A stretch of DNA of 64,000 bases from Candidatus Eisenbacteria bacterium (GCA_016235265.1 JACRLI010000002.1:175285-239284); one strand, 5' to 3'; positions 28,488 to 36,940 are shown, counted from the stretch's first letter. A program made the numbers and translations. The notes: generated from the sequence alone by a model not told the origin.

Positions 28488-29752
28488 TGGCTGGCGCGCG
28501 CCGCTCCCTGGCGCTCGAGGTGGTGGGCATGGCGCTGGAGGCCATGCGGGCGAACAAGATGCGCTCGTTCCTGACCACGCTGGGCGTGGTGATCGGGGTG
28601 AGCACCGTCATCGCCATGGGCGCGATGGTCCAGGGCCTGGACCGCAGCATGGCGCGACAGTTCCGCACCTTCGGCTCCCACATCCTATGGATCCGCCCGT
28701 TCGCGCAGAACGGCCCGCGCAACGGTCCCCTGCCCGACAGCCTGAGGATGCGGCACTCCTTCACCGAGGAAGACCTCGTGGCGATCCGCGAGAACTGTCC
28801 CGCGGTGAAGAAGATCGCACCCATCAAGGGCATCGACGGCGCTCCCAGCGTGGAGTACCGGAATCTGAAGGCGCGCAGCGGCAACGTGCTGGGCACCACC
28901 TCCGACTACATCGAGATCAGCGGGATGGACCTGGCGCGGGGGCGGGTGTTCACCGACGGAGAGACCAGCCACAGCGGGCAGGTGGTGCTGCTGGGCCAGG
29001 ACATCATGGAGACGCTGTTCCCCAACACCCCCGCGGTGGGCAAGACCATCCACATCGGCGGGATCCCGTTCGTGGTGGTCGGGGAGCTCGCACGGCGCGG
29101 GAAGATGTTCGGGCAGTCCACCGACAACTTCCTGATCATCCCCTACACCGCGCTGCGGAAGTTCTTCCCGGGCGAGGAGGGGGGCGACCGCCAGAACGAA
29201 TTCGCCATGAAGGCCAAGCCGGTCCGCGAGGACCAGATGACTGCCGCGATCGACCAGATCACCGAGGTGCTGCGCAGGCAACGCCACCTGAAGTCGCGTC
29301 AGGCGGACAACTTCTCCATCGAGACCGACGACGCGCTCATCAACCTGTATCACCAGATGACCGGGGCCATCTACCTGGTGATGATGGCCATCTCGTCCAT
29401 TGCGCTCATGGTGGGCGGCATCGGCGTGATGAACATCATGCTGGTGTCGGTGAAGGAGCGCACCCGAGAGATCGGCGTGCGCATGGCGCTGGGCGCGCGC
29501 CGTGCGGACATCCTGACCCAGTTCCTGCTCGAGGCCGCCACGCTGACCGGGGTCGGGGGGGTCCTCGGGATCCTGCTCGGTGCGGGTCTCAGCGGCCTGG
29601 TTTCCCTGCTGACGCCGCTGCCCTCGGCCGTGGCGCCGTGGTCGGTGTTCGCGGGGCTGGCGCTGTCGGTGGGGACGGGGCTGTTCTTCGGCATCTACCC
29701 CGCCTACCGGGCCTCCCGGCTGGATCCCATCGACGCCCTGCGGTACGAATAA
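28487..29752 (+). CDS. MacB-type ABC permease (FtsX-like), second subunit
   Basis: A 421-residue paralogue of the previous permease: N-terminal helix (MRANKMRSFLTTLGVVIGVSTVIAMGAMV), periplasmic domain (about 50-290) and a C-terminal FtsX-like block (SSIALMVGGIGVMNIMLVSVKERTREIGVRMALGAR), ending YPAYRASRLDPIDALRYE. The ATG overlaps the stop of the first permease by 1 nt. Together with one ATPase, one adaptor and TolC this forms a MacAB-TolC-like system that may export a peptide, macrolide, lipoprotein or siderophore; the substrate is not evident. A 10-bp hairpin follows the gene and probably ends the operon. Confidence 0.92.
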   Translation: MAGARRSLALEVVGMALEAMRANKMRSFLTTLGVVIGVSTVIAMGAMVQGLDRSMARQFRTFGSHILWIRPFAQNGPRNGPLPDSLRMRHSFTEEDLVAIRENCPAVKKIAPIKGIDGAPSVEYRNLKARSGNVLGTTSDYIEISGMDLARGRVFTDGETSHSGQVVLLGQDIMETLFPNTPAVGKTIHIGGIPFVVVGELARRGKMFGQSTDNFLIIPYTALRKFFPGEEGGDRQNEFAMKAKPVREDQMTAAIDQITEVLRRQRHLKSRQADNFSIETDDALINLYHQMTGAIYLVMMAISSIALMVGGIGVMNIMLVSVKERTREIGVRMALGARRADILTQFLLEAATLTGVGGVLGILLGAGLSGLVSLLTPLPSAVAPWSVFAGLALSVGTGLFFGIYPAYRASRLDPIDALRYE

Positions 29753-29760
29753 CCCGGGCA

Positions 29761-29785
29761 CCCCGGGCCCTTCGCGGGCCCGGGG
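29761..29785 (+). terminator. GC hairpin after the efflux operon
   Basis: A perfect 10-bp stem CCCCGGGCCC/GGGCCCGGGG with loop TTCGC, 8 nt after the last permease stop. No U tract. Confidence 0.6.
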
Positions 29786-29918
29786 CACAACGCCGCCCGC
29801 CCGCCTGCATCCAACTGCTTGGACAGAACCGTGGATCTCGTGGTCCCGCCCCGGCGTTCCCCGAACGCCGGGCGCGAGGGGCCATTTCCCCCGCCCGTAA
29901 CGCACAAGGAGGCAGCCC

Positions 29919-30545
29919 ATGCCGGGTCTTTCCGCCCGCAAGTTCACCGCCGTCCCGCTCAAGCCGGCCACGCTGGAGATGGAGGGCATCTCGAAGAAGA
30001 CCATGGAGGAGCACTTCAAGCTCTACCAGGGCTACGTCAACAAGTCGAACGAGATCCTCGAGAAACTGGAGTCCCTCGACCGTGACCCGGCCAGGGCCAA
30101 CCAGGTGTTCAGCGACCTGCGGGTGCTCAAGCACGAGCTGACGTTCGCCATCGGCGGGGTGAAGAACCACGAGCTCTACTTCGGCCACCTCGGCGGCGGG
30201 GGAGGCGAGCCCGGTGGGGCCCTGGCGGACGCGATCCGGGCCAACTTCGGTTCGTTCGAGGCGTGGGCGAAGGACCTCAAGGCCACCGGCATCGCGGCGC
30301 GCGGCTGGGTGTGGCTGGCGCTGGACCACGACTACGGCACGCTGTTCAACTACCTCGGCGACGCCCAGAACACCTTCCCGGTCTGGAACGCCACGCCCAT
30401 CCTGGCGCTGGACACCTACGAGCACGCCTACTTCATCGACCACGGCGCGGCGCGCGGGCCCTACATCGACGCCTTCATGAAGGTGCTGGACTGGAAGGTC
30501 GTGGAGGGGCACTACGCGCGCGCGGTGAAGATGAGCGCGAAGTAG
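29919..30545 (+). CDS. sodB: Fe/Mn-family superoxide dismutase
   Basis: Converts superoxide to hydrogen peroxide and oxygen in the cytoplasm. The 208-residue length is normal. Metal ligands can be placed: His in TMEEHFKLYQGYVNKSN (about residue 32), His in GVKNHELYFGHL (about 88), and Asp and His in LALDTYEHAYFID. The usual Trp after the second ligand (NHxxFW or NHxLYW) is missing; the sequence reads NHELYFGH. The second-sphere Gln appears to come from the later DAQNTFP segment, an Mn-like trait, so metal choice is uncertain and it could be cambialistic. A good AAGGAGG site precedes ATG 29919. The gene lies between two hairpins and is probably a single-gene transcript. Confidence 0.88.
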   Translation: MPGLSARKFTAVPLKPATLEMEGISKKTMEEHFKLYQGYVNKSNEILEKLESLDRDPARANQVFSDLRVLKHELTFAIGGVKNHELYFGHLGGGGGEPGGALADAIRANFGSFEAWAKDLKATGIAARGWVWLALDHDYGTLFNYLGDAQNTFPVWNATPILALDTYEHAYFIDHGAARGPYIDAFMKVLDWKVVEGHYARAVKMSAK

Positions 30546-30573
30546 GAGCGCCCGGGGCAGGGGAATCGAGGAC

Positions 30574-30602
30574 GCGGCCGCCTCCTGAAGGGGGGCGGCC
30601 GC
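30574..30602 (+). terminator. GC hairpin after superoxide dismutase
   Basis: A 12-bp stem GCGGCCGCCTCC/GGGGGCGGCCGC with one G-U pair and loop TGAAG, 28 nt after the stop. A CTTCGCGT segment follows but no U tract. It separates sodB from the recJ promoter. Confidence 0.6.
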
Positions 30603-30669
30603 CTTCGCGTCCGGGGCCGAGGCCCACGCCGGCCGCGCGGGAGGCCGCCCCGCGGTCCCCCTGACCGCA

Positions 30670-30698
30670 TTGACCCACCCGGAATGCCGTGCTAGCGT
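30670..30698 (+). promoter_or_regulatory. Extended -10 promoter for the recJ operon
   Basis: TTGACC (30670-30675), 17 nt, then TAGCGT (30693-30698), with TGC directly before the -10. The start would be near 30705, leaving a leader of about 120 nt. The -35/-10 pair resembles the asnS promoter in layout and sequence. Confidence 0.55.
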
Positions 30699-30825
30699 GG
30701 GTCCACAAGAACCTACCGCGCCCGCTCTTCGGGCCGATACCCCTGGAAACCCGTACTCAACCCGCGACGCGCCGGGTGGCCACCCCCACCGGCGGCATTC
30801 GCTCCGACGATCGGAGATCGCCTCG

Positions 30826-32541
30826 ATGGCTCGCACCACCTGGTGCCTCGCGCCGCCGCCTCCGCAGGAGGCACTCCGCGACCTGGCTCGGGACCTCGAA
30901 GTGCCCGAGACGGTTGCGCGCATCCTGTGGAACCGCAACCTGCGCGACCTGGACCGCGCGCGCCGCTTCCTGGTCCCGGAAGTGGAGCACCTCGAGGACC
31001 CGTTCCTGATGGCCGACATGGAAAAGGCCGTGGCGCGCATCGGGCAGGCCGTGGAGCGAGGCGACATCATCATGGTCCACGGCGACTACGACGTGGACGG
31101 CGTCACCTCCACCTACCTGATGACCAAGGCGCTGCGCATCCTGGGCGCGAAGGTGGACTACTTCATCCCCGATCGCCTGCGGGACGGCTATGGCCTCTCG
31201 GACACCGGCCTGGACGAAGCGGAGCGGCGGGGAGTGAAGCTGATCGTGACCGTGGACTGCGGCGTGACCGCCGCCGAGCCGGTGGAGGAGTCGCTGCGCC
31301 GCGGGATCGACGTGATCGTCACCGACCACCACGAGCCCCTGGGGCCGCTGCCCCGCGCCTCGGCGGTGGTGAACCCCAAGCGACCCGACTGCCCCTATCC
31401 GTTCAAGGAGCTGGCCGGCATCGGGGTGACCGCCAAGGTGGTGCAGGCGCTGTTTTCGCGGATGCTGCCCGTGGACGCGCGCAGCTTCCTCGAGGAGCAC
31501 CTGGACGTGATCGCGCTGGGCACCATCGCCGACGTGGTGCCGCTGGTGGGGGAGAACCGGGTGCTGGCCAAGCTCGGCATGCACCGCCTGGAGGCCACCC
31601 GCAACCAGGGCCTGGTGGCGCTCAAGGAGACCGCCGGCCTCAAGACCCGCCGGGTGGACAGCGGCCACGTGGCCTTCATCCTGGCGCCTCGGATCAACGC
31701 GGCGGGGAGGCTGGGCAAGGCCGACACCGGGGTGAAGCTGCTGCAGGCGGGCTCGGTGGGTGAAGCCATGGAGCTGGCGGAGACCCTGGAGGAGGACAAC
31801 AACCTCCGGCGTCGCATCGACGAGGAGACCCTCGCCGAGGCGGAGGCCCAGATCGCCGCCCACGTAGATCTTGAAAGGCACTCGGTGATCGTGCTGTGGT
31901 CGGACCGCTGGCACTCGGGCGTGCTGGGCATCGTGGCCTCGCGGCTGGTGGAGCGCTACTGCCGCCCCACCATCCTGATCGCGATGGACGGCGAGGAGGG
32001 CCGCGGCTCGGGCCGCAGCCTGCCCGGGCTCAACCTGTGGGAGGCGCTGGCCACGGTGCAGGACTGCCTCATCGCCTACGGCGGCCACAGCCACGCGGCC
32101 GGGCTCAACATCGAGCGCAGCCACCTCGACGAGTTTCGCGACCGGCTGAACACCGAGGTGGCCGCCCGGCTCACCGCCGAGGACTACACGCACCGGCTGG
32201 ACCTGGACAGCGAGCTCCCGCTCTCCGGCTGCGACCTGAAGCTGGTGGAGTGGCTGGAGCGGCTCAGCCCGTGGGGCCTGCGCAACGGCGAGCCCCTGTT
32301 CCTGGCGCGTGACGTGGAGCTCTCGGGCTGGTCCAGCGTGGTGAGCCGCAACCACCTCAAGATGGTGGTGCGCCAGAACGGCCATGTGTGCGAGTGCATC
32401 GGATTCAACCTCGGACACATGGCGGGCGAGCTGAACCGCGCCCCCGGCAGGTTTTCCCTCGCGTTCACACCCATCCGCAACGTCTGGCAGGGACGGGAGC
32501 GGGTGCAGCTCAAGGTGAAGGGGGTCGAACCGGGCGCATGA
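30826..32541 (+). CDS. recJ: Single-stranded-DNA-specific exonuclease RecJ
   Basis: A 5'-3' single-strand exonuclease of the DHH phosphoesterase family, used in recombination and mismatch repair. Catalytic motifs are visible: GDYDVDG (Asp87 onward), VTVDCG, and the DHH motif VTDHHEP (Asp167-His168-His169). A later DHHA1 domain has LAPRINAAGRLGKAD and GGHSHAAGLN, and the C-terminal OB-fold begins around LDLDSELPLSG. The 571-residue length matches family norms. ATG 30826 is chosen as the family start; the frame runs further upstream into the leader. The stop overlaps the relA/spoT start as ATGA, so the two genes are coupled. Confidence 0.93.
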   Translation: MARTTWCLAPPPPQEALRDLARDLEVPETVARILWNRNLRDLDRARRFLVPEVEHLEDPFLMADMEKAVARIGQAVERGDIIMVHGDYDVDGVTSTYLMTKALRILGAKVDYFIPDRLRDGYGLSDTGLDEAERRGVKLIVTVDCGVTAAEPVEESLRRGIDVIVTDHHEPLGPLPRASAVVNPKRPDCPYPFKELAGIGVTAKVVQALFSRMLPVDARSFLEEHLDVIALGTIADVVPLVGENRVLAKLGMHRLEATRNQGLVALKETAGLKTRRVDSGHVAFILAPRINAAGRLGKADTGVKLLQAGSVGEAMELAETLEEDNNLRRRIDEETLAEAEAQIAAHVDLERHSVIVLWSDRWHSGVLGIVASRLVERYCRPTILIAMDGEEGRGSGRSLPGLNLWEALATVQDCLIAYGGHSHAAGLNIERSHLDEFRDRLNTEVAARLTAEDYTHRLDLDSELPLSGCDLKLVEWLERLSPWGLRNGEPLFLARDVELSGWSSVVSRNHLKMVVRQNGHVCECIGFNLGHMAGELNRAPGRFSLAFTPIRNVWQGRERVQLKVKGVEPGA

Positions 32542-34700
32542 CCGACGAGACCGGCCTGCTCAACCCCCTGCTCGAGGAACTGCGTGTCCGCAGCCCCCGC
32601 GCCGAGGAGGCAGTGGTGCGCAGCGCGTTCGAGTTCGCTTCGCTCGCGCACCACGGCCAGGTGCGCCGCTCCGGGCAGCCCTTCGTCAGCCACACCGTCG
32701 AGACCACCCGCATCCTCATGGGCCTCCTGGGCAGCCACCTCGACTCCACCATCGTGGCGTCCGCGCTGCTCCACGACGTGGTGGAGGACACCCCGGTCAC
32801 CAGCCACGAGCTGGGCCAGGCCTTCGGCACCGAGGTGGCGCGCCTGGTGGAGGGCGTCACCAAGATCGGGCACCTGCACTTCGACAGTCCGCGCGCCGAG
32901 CAGGCCGAGAACTTCCGCAAGATGATCCTCTCCATGGCCAGCGACCTGCGGGTCATCCTGATCAAGCTGGCCGACCGCGTGCACAACATGCGCACGCTGG
33001 AGTTCCTCCCCCCCGAGAAGATCAGCCGTATCGCCCGCGAGACGCTGGACGTGTACGCCCCGCTCGCCCACCGCCTGGGCATCGGCAGCTTCAAGCGCGA
33101 GCTGGAGGACCTGGCGCTCAAGCACCTCGAGCCCGAAGCCTACCGGGAGATCGCCCGCAGCGTGCAGGCCAAGCGCGAAGAGCGCGCCGAGCGGCTGGAA
33201 CAGATCCGCGTGCCCATCGCCGAGGCGCTGGTCAAGGCCGGCATCGAGGCGGAGATTTCTGGCCGGCCCAAGCACTTCTACAGCATCTACAAGAAGCTCA
33301 AGGAGAAGGGCCGGGAGTTCCACGAGCTGCACGACCTGCTGGGCCTGCGCGTGATCACCGCCGACGAGGCCGCGTGCTACCACGCCCTGGGGATCATCCA
33401 CGGGCTGTTCACGCCCATCCAGGAGCGCATCAAGGACTACATCGCCACGCCCAAGTCCAACATGTACCAGTCGATCCACACCACCGTGATCGGGCCGGCG
33501 CGCCAGGTGGTCGAGATCCAGATCCGCACCGGGGACATGCACCGCACCGCGGAGCTGGGGGTGGCGGCGCACTACAGCTACAAGGAGGGCGGGCGCAGCG
33601 ACCGCGAGCTGGACAAGAAGCTGGGCGGGTTCCTGCGGGATACGGCCCAGTGGACCGCGGAGCTCTCCGACGAGGAGTGGATGCAGCTGCTGCAGACCTC
33701 CCTGTACCAGGACGAGATCTTCGTGTTCACCCCCAAGCGGGACCTGCGACAGCTGCCCAAGGGCTCCACGCCGGTGGACTTCGCATTCTCCATCCACTCC
33801 GAGATCGGGCTGCACTGCGTGGGGGCCAAGGTGAACGGCCAGTTCGTGCCGCTGCGCACGCGGTTGCGCAGCGGCGACACCGTGGAGGTGGTCACCCAGC
33901 CCACCGGCAGGCCCAGCAAGGACTGGATCGAGTTCGTGCGCACGCCGGCCGCGCGCCACAAGGTGCGCCACTGGTTGAAGGCGCAGCACCAGGCCGAGGC
34001 CATCGTGCTGGGCAAGGAGATGCTCGACCGTGAGCTGCGCCGCGCGAGGCGCGCGGTGCCCGACCGCGAGCTGCTGGACGCGGCCCAGTCGCTGGGGGTC
34101 TCGGAGCTGCCGCAGCTCTACGCCAAGATCGGGCAGGGCTCGCTGTCCGCCCCGCAGGTGGTGCACAAGCTCTTCCCCGAATTGCAGGAACGGCGGCGCA
34201 AGGGCCCGCTGGAGCAGCTGGGGGACATGCTGCCGCGCAAGGCCGAGGGCGTGCGCATCCAGGGCCAGGACAGCCTGCTGGTGCACATCGCCAAGTGCTG
34301 CCAGCCGGTGCCGGGCGAGCCGGTGGTGGGAATCGTCACGCAGGGCCGCGGCGTCTCGGTGCATCGCCACGTGTGCCCCAACACCTTCGCCGAGCGCGTG
34401 CCCGCCGAGCGGCGCGTGGACGTGACCTGGGACGCGAAGATCGGGGAGGCGTTCCCGGTGCGCCTGGTGGTGCACGGCAGCGACCGGCCCAGCCTGCTGG
34501 CCGACGTGGCCAAGGCCATCGCCGCCGAGAAGTGCAATATCCGCTCGGCCGGCATGACCGCCTCCGACGGATCGGCCCGCGGCACGTTCCTGGTGGAGGT
34601 GCACAATCGCCGCCACCTCCAGGAGGTGCTCGGGGCGGTGCGGCGAGTGCGCGGGGTGAGCGCGGTGGAGCGGTTCCAGAGCGGGCTGGGCAGCAAGTGA
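32538..34700 (+). CDS. Bifunctional (p)ppGpp synthetase/hydrolase, RelA/SpoT family
   Basis: Makes and degrades the stringent-response alarmone (p)ppGpp. The 720-residue protein has the full long-RSH plan. First comes an N-terminal HD hydrolase domain with SALLHDVVEDTPVT (His79-Asp80), suggesting working hydrolase. A synthetase domain follows (RPKHFYSIYKKLKEK; LHDLLGLRVI; YIATPKSNMYQSIHTTV), then a TGS domain (DEIFVFTPKRDLRQLPKGSTPVDFAFSI). A conserved Cys-Cys region (HIAKCCQPVPGE) and a C-terminal ACT domain (VRLVVHGSDRPSLLADVAKAIA) complete it. No other RSH gene is in the window. The ATG overlaps the recJ stop by 4 nt. Whether both activities remain cannot be settled by eye, but key motifs look intact. 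Confidence 0.93.
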   Translation: MTDETGLLNPLLEELRVRSPRAEEAVVRSAFEFASLAHHGQVRRSGQPFVSHTVETTRILMGLLGSHLDSTIVASALLHDVVEDTPVTSHELGQAFGTEVARLVEGVTKIGHLHFDSPRAEQAENFRKMILSMASDLRVILIKLADRVHNMRTLEFLPPEKISRIARETLDVYAPLAHRLGIGSFKRELEDLALKHLEPEAYREIARSVQAKREERAERLEQIRVPIAEALVKAGIEAEISGRPKHFYSIYKKLKEKGREFHELHDLLGLRVITADEAACYHALGIIHGLFTPIQERIKDYIATPKSNMYQSIHTTVIGPARQVVEIQIRTGDMHRTAELGVAAHYSYKEGGRSDRELDKKLGGFLRDTAQWTAELSDEEWMQLLQTSLYQDEIFVFTPKRDLRQLPKGSTPVDFAFSIHSEIGLHCVGAKVNGQFVPLRTRLRSGDTVEVVTQPTGRPSKDWIEFVRTPAARHKVRHWLKAQHQAEAIVLGKEMLDRELRRARRAVPDRELLDAAQSLGVSELPQLYAKIGQGSLSAPQVVHKLFPELQERRRKGPLEQLGDMLPRKAEGVRIQGQDSLLVHIAKCCQPVPGEPVVGIVTQGRGVSVHRHVCPNTFAERVPAERRVDVTWDAKIGEAFPVRLVVHGSDRPSLLADVAKAIAAEKCNIRSAGMTASDGSARGTFLVEVHNRRHLQEVLGAVRRVRGVSAVERFQSGLGSK

Positions 34701-34761
34701 TGTCTCCGCGGCGGGTCGTCCGCCTCGCCGGCGCCGCGAACCGGGACGCGGAGCGCCGCTC

Positions 34762-35214
34762 GTGATCGCCGCGGTGCAGCGGGTTTCGAGGGCCGAGGTG
34801 CGCGTGGACGGAGAAGCGACCGGGCGCATCGGGGCGGGCCTCGTGGTGCTGCTGGGCGTGGCCGTGGGCGACACCGACGCGGACGTGGAATGGCTGGCCT
34901 CGAAGTGTGCGAACCTGAGGATCTTCGCCGACGACAAGCGCCTGATGAACCGCTCGGTCCTGGAGGTCGGGGGCGGTGCGCTGGTGGTGTCGCAGTTCAC
35001 TCTCCTGGGCGACACGCGCCGGGGCCGCCGTCCCGGGTTCGAGCGCGCCGCGCCGCCGGAGACGGCCGAGCGGCTGTACGAGGAGTTCTGCGCCCGGTTG
35101 GGCCAGCTCGGGGTGCCGGTGGAGCGCGGACGGTTCCGAGCGCACATGGAGGTGGAGCTGGTCAACGACGGTCCGGTCACGCTGATCCTGGACAGCCGCG
35201 AGGCACGCCCATGA
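34762..35214 (+). CDS. dtd: D-aminoacyl-tRNA deacylase
   Basis: Removes D-amino acids (and glycine mischarged on tRNA-Ala) from tRNA, a translation proofreading role. The 150-residue protein shows the family motifs VSQFTL in the centre and NDGPVT near the C-terminus, which line the active site at the dimer interface. The start is GTG at 34762, giving MIAAVQRVSRAEV, the normal N-terminus. It lies 61 nt after the RSH gene, a common neighbour of dtd in bacteria, and overlaps maf as ATGA. Confidence 0.94.
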   Translation: MIAAVQRVSRAEVRVDGEATGRIGAGLVVLLGVAVGDTDADVEWLASKCANLRIFADDKRLMNRSVLEVGGGALVVSQFTLLGDTRRGRRPGFERAAPPETAERLYEEFCARLGQLGVPVERGRFRAHMEVELVNDGPVTLILDSREARP

Positions 35215-35819
35215 CTCCTTTCCCGTTCGCGGGCCTCTTCCTGGGGGACGCCCCCCTGGTGCTGGCCTCCGGCTCGCCCCGCCGCGCGGAGCTGCTGCGC
35301 CTGGTGGGGGCGGAGTTCGAGGTGGTGATGCCGCCCGAGGAACCCGACCCGCACGACGCCTGGCCGCACCAGGTGGTGATGGACCTCGCCCGCGGCAAGG
35401 CCCGCGGCGTGGCCGCCACCCGGCCGGATGCGTGGGTCCTGGGGGCCGACACCCTGGTCTGGAGCCGCGGTCGGCCCCTGGGCAAGCCCGAGGGCCGGGA
35501 GGGGGCCCGGGAGATGCTCCGGGAGCTCTCCGGAGCCTGGCACGAGGTGTATACCGGGATCTGCCTGGTGCGTCACGGCCGGAGCCACCAGGCCTGGGAG
35601 CGCAGCCTGGTTCGATTCGTGGACCTAACCGATTCGCAGATAGACGTTTACATTGCCACCGGGGAACCCATGGACAAGGCCGGGGCCTACGGCATCCAGG
35701 GTTTTGGCGCCCTGTGGGTGGACCGGGTGGAAGGGTGCTATTTCAACGTCATGGGGCTGCCCCTTTCCCGGCTCGCGCGGCTGTTCGCCGAGGCCGCCCG
35801 GGACCGCAAAACCTCTTGA
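35211..35819 (+). CDS. maf: Maf-family nucleotide pyrophosphatase
   Basis: A house-cleaning nucleoside triphosphate pyrophosphatase of the Maf/YhdE type, which acts on dTTP/UTP or modified nucleotides. The 202-residue protein has LASGSPRRAELL near the N-terminus (the signature SxSPRR), the catalytic-region GADTLV, and GEPMDKAGAYGIQG followed by YFNVMGLPL near the end. The start overlaps the dtd stop by 4 nt. The rplM promoter's -35 lies across this gene's stop codon, so the two units abut closely. Confidence 0.92.
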   Translation: MTPFPFAGLFLGDAPLVLASGSPRRAELLRLVGAEFEVVMPPEEPDPHDAWPHQVVMDLARGKARGVAATRPDAWVLGADTLVWSRGRPLGKPEGREGAREMLRELSGAWHEVYTGICLVRHGRSHQAWERSLVRFVDLTDSQIDVYIATGEPMDKAGAYGIQGFGALWVDRVEGCYFNVMGLPLSRLARLFAEAARDRKTS

Positions 35820-35845
35820 CGTTTTGGGACTTAGGTGAATAGAAT
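35816..35845 (+). promoter_or_regulatory. Strong promoter for the rplM-rpsI operon
   Basis: TTGACG (35816-35821) and TAGAAT (35840-35845), each a 5/6 match, separated by 18 nt. The -35 overlaps the maf stop codon. Transcription would start near 35852, giving a leader of about 100 nt before rplM. Confidence 0.7.
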
Positions 35846-35924
35846 ATGGGGCTTTAGCTCCGTGGGGCGCGGCCCCCGGGGACGCGCTTCTGCGCGCCCG
35901 GTGGGATCTGCGCGCCCCATATTC
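35842..35924 (+). promoter_or_regulatory. Structured leader or operator upstream of rplM
   Basis: Two pairings compete here. An 11-nt perfect inverted repeat GAATATGGGGC (35842-35852) / GCCCCATATTC (35914-35924) starts within the -10. A 9-nt pair TGGGGCGCG (35863-35871) / CGCGCCCCA (35911-35919) lies wholly within the predicted transcript, enclosing a small GCGC-TTCT-GCGC hairpin. The structure ends about 10 nt before the GGAGGGAGGTGAG site. It may be a ribosomal-protein autoregulatory leader of the kind known for L13 operons in other phyla. The RNA family is not one I can name from sequence. Confidence 0.45.
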
Positions 35925-35953
35925 ATGTTCCGGAGGGAGGTGAGAGTTTCCGA

Positions 35954-36412
35954 ATGCGAACCGCAATTCCCCGAGAGTCCGAGATCACAGCCAAGTGGTA
36001 CCTGGTGGACGCGGAGGGGCAGACGCTCGGCCGGATGGCAGCCAACATCGCCTCCGTGCTGCGCGGCAAGCACCGCCCCATCTTCACGCCGCACATGGAC
36101 CTGGGCGACCACGTCGTGGTGATCAACGCGGCCCGCGTGCAGGTGACCGGCAAGAAGCTGGAGAAGAAACAGTACTTCCGTCACACCATGTACCCGGGCG
36201 GCGCGCGCTTCACGCCGATGGGTGAGATCCTGGACAAGAACCCGGAACGCCTGATCACGATGGCGGTCAAGGGCATGCTGCCCAAGACCCGCCTCGGCAG
36301 GGCGCTCCTGAAGAAGCTGAAAGTGTACGCGGGAGCCGAGCACCCGCACCAGGCCCAGGGTCCCGAGCCCATCCGGCTCACGCACCTGGGCGGTGTGGCG
36401 CCGCGCGCCTGA
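35954..36412 (+). CDS. rplM: 50S ribosomal protein L13
   Basis: Large-subunit protein L13 that binds 23S rRNA early in assembly. The 152-residue protein is slightly longer than the usual ~142 and has the family blocks KWYLVDAEGQTLGRMAANIASVLRG, GDHVVVINAARVQVTG, and AVKGMLPKTRLGRALLKKLKVYAG. The start is ATG 35954. The ribosome-binding site GGAGGGAGGTGAG sits 12-20 nt upstream, a little far. rpsI follows after 25 nt, the usual L13-S9 pair. Confidence 0.96.
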   Translation: MRTAIPRESEITAKWYLVDAEGQTLGRMAANIASVLRGKHRPIFTPHMDLGDHVVVINAARVQVTGKKLEKKQYFRHTMYPGGARFTPMGEILDKNPERLITMAVKGMLPKTRLGRALLKKLKVYAGAEHPHQAQGPEPIRLTHLGGVAPRA

Positions 36413-36437
36413 CGCCAGCCATCCGTAGGAGGAAGTC

Positions 36438-36833
36438 TTGGCAGAATCAAACGTGATCGTGTCCGTGGGCCGGCGCAAGGAGGCGGTCGTCCGCGTCCGC
36501 ATGCGTCCCGGTTCCGGGCAGCGTGTGGTCAACGGGCAGCCCATGATGGACTACTTCAAGCGCTCCGTCCTGGTGATGGTCGCGGAGAAGCCCATGGTGC
36601 TGACCAACATGATGGACAAGGTGGACTTCACCGCCAACTGCAAGGGCGGGGGTCTCAGCGGCCAGGCCGGCGCCCTCTCGATGGGCCTGGCGCGGGCGCT
36701 CCAGAAGATGGACCCGGGCCTGCGTGCCATGCTGGGCACCGAGGGGCTCCTGACGCGCGACTCGCGGATGAAGGAGCGCAAGAAGTACGGTCAGCCGGGC
36801 GCGCGCAAGCGCTTCCAGTTCTCCAAGCGTTAA
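36438..36833 (+). CDS. rpsI: 30S ribosomal protein S9
   Basis: Small-subunit protein S9; its C-terminal tail reaches the P-site tRNA. The 131-residue protein contains SVGRRKEAVVRVRMRPGSG and the Gly-rich GGGLSGQAGALSMGLARAL, and ends KRFQFSKR with the conserved final Lys-Arg. The start is a TTG at 36438, supported by a strong TAGGAGG site 5 nt upstream and the normal S9 N-terminus. Two hairpins follow before rpsB. Confidence 0.96.
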   Translation: MAESNVIVSVGRRKEAVVRVRMRPGSGQRVVNGQPMMDYFKRSVLVMVAEKPMVLTNMMDKVDFTANCKGGGLSGQAGALSMGLARALQKMDPGLRAMLGTEGLLTRDSRMKERKKYGQPGARKRFQFSKR

Positions 36834-36849
36834 TCGGATTCATCTCGCA

Positions 36850-36868
36850 CGCCGCGTTTCGCGCGGCG
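36850..36868 (+). terminator. First hairpin in the rpsI-rpsB gap
   Basis: A perfect 7-bp stem CGCCGCG/CGCGGCG with loop TTTCG, 17 nt after rpsI. With the second hairpin at 36878 it could end or attenuate the L13-S9 transcript or form part of an rpsB leader. Confidence 0.4.
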
Positions 36869-36877
36869 CCTGAGGGT

Positions 36878-36897
36878 CCCCGCCCGTGAGGGCGGGG
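36878..36897 (+). terminator. Second hairpin in the rpsI-rpsB gap
   Basis: A perfect 8-bp stem CCCCGCCC/GGGCGGGG with a GTGA tetraloop, 44 nt before the rpsB ATG. No U tract. I found no separate rpsB promoter, so it more likely attenuates than fully ends transcription. Confidence 0.4.
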
Positions 36898-36940
36898 TCG
36901 GCGCCGATCGCGGCGGAGGGTCAACCCCGAAAGGAACGCA

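Noticed and set aside
32184..35588. 1134-codon minus-strand open frame opposite relA/spoT, dtd and maf
   Set aside because: It spans three well-supported sense genes and has no recognisable domains; high GC makes antisense stops rare.
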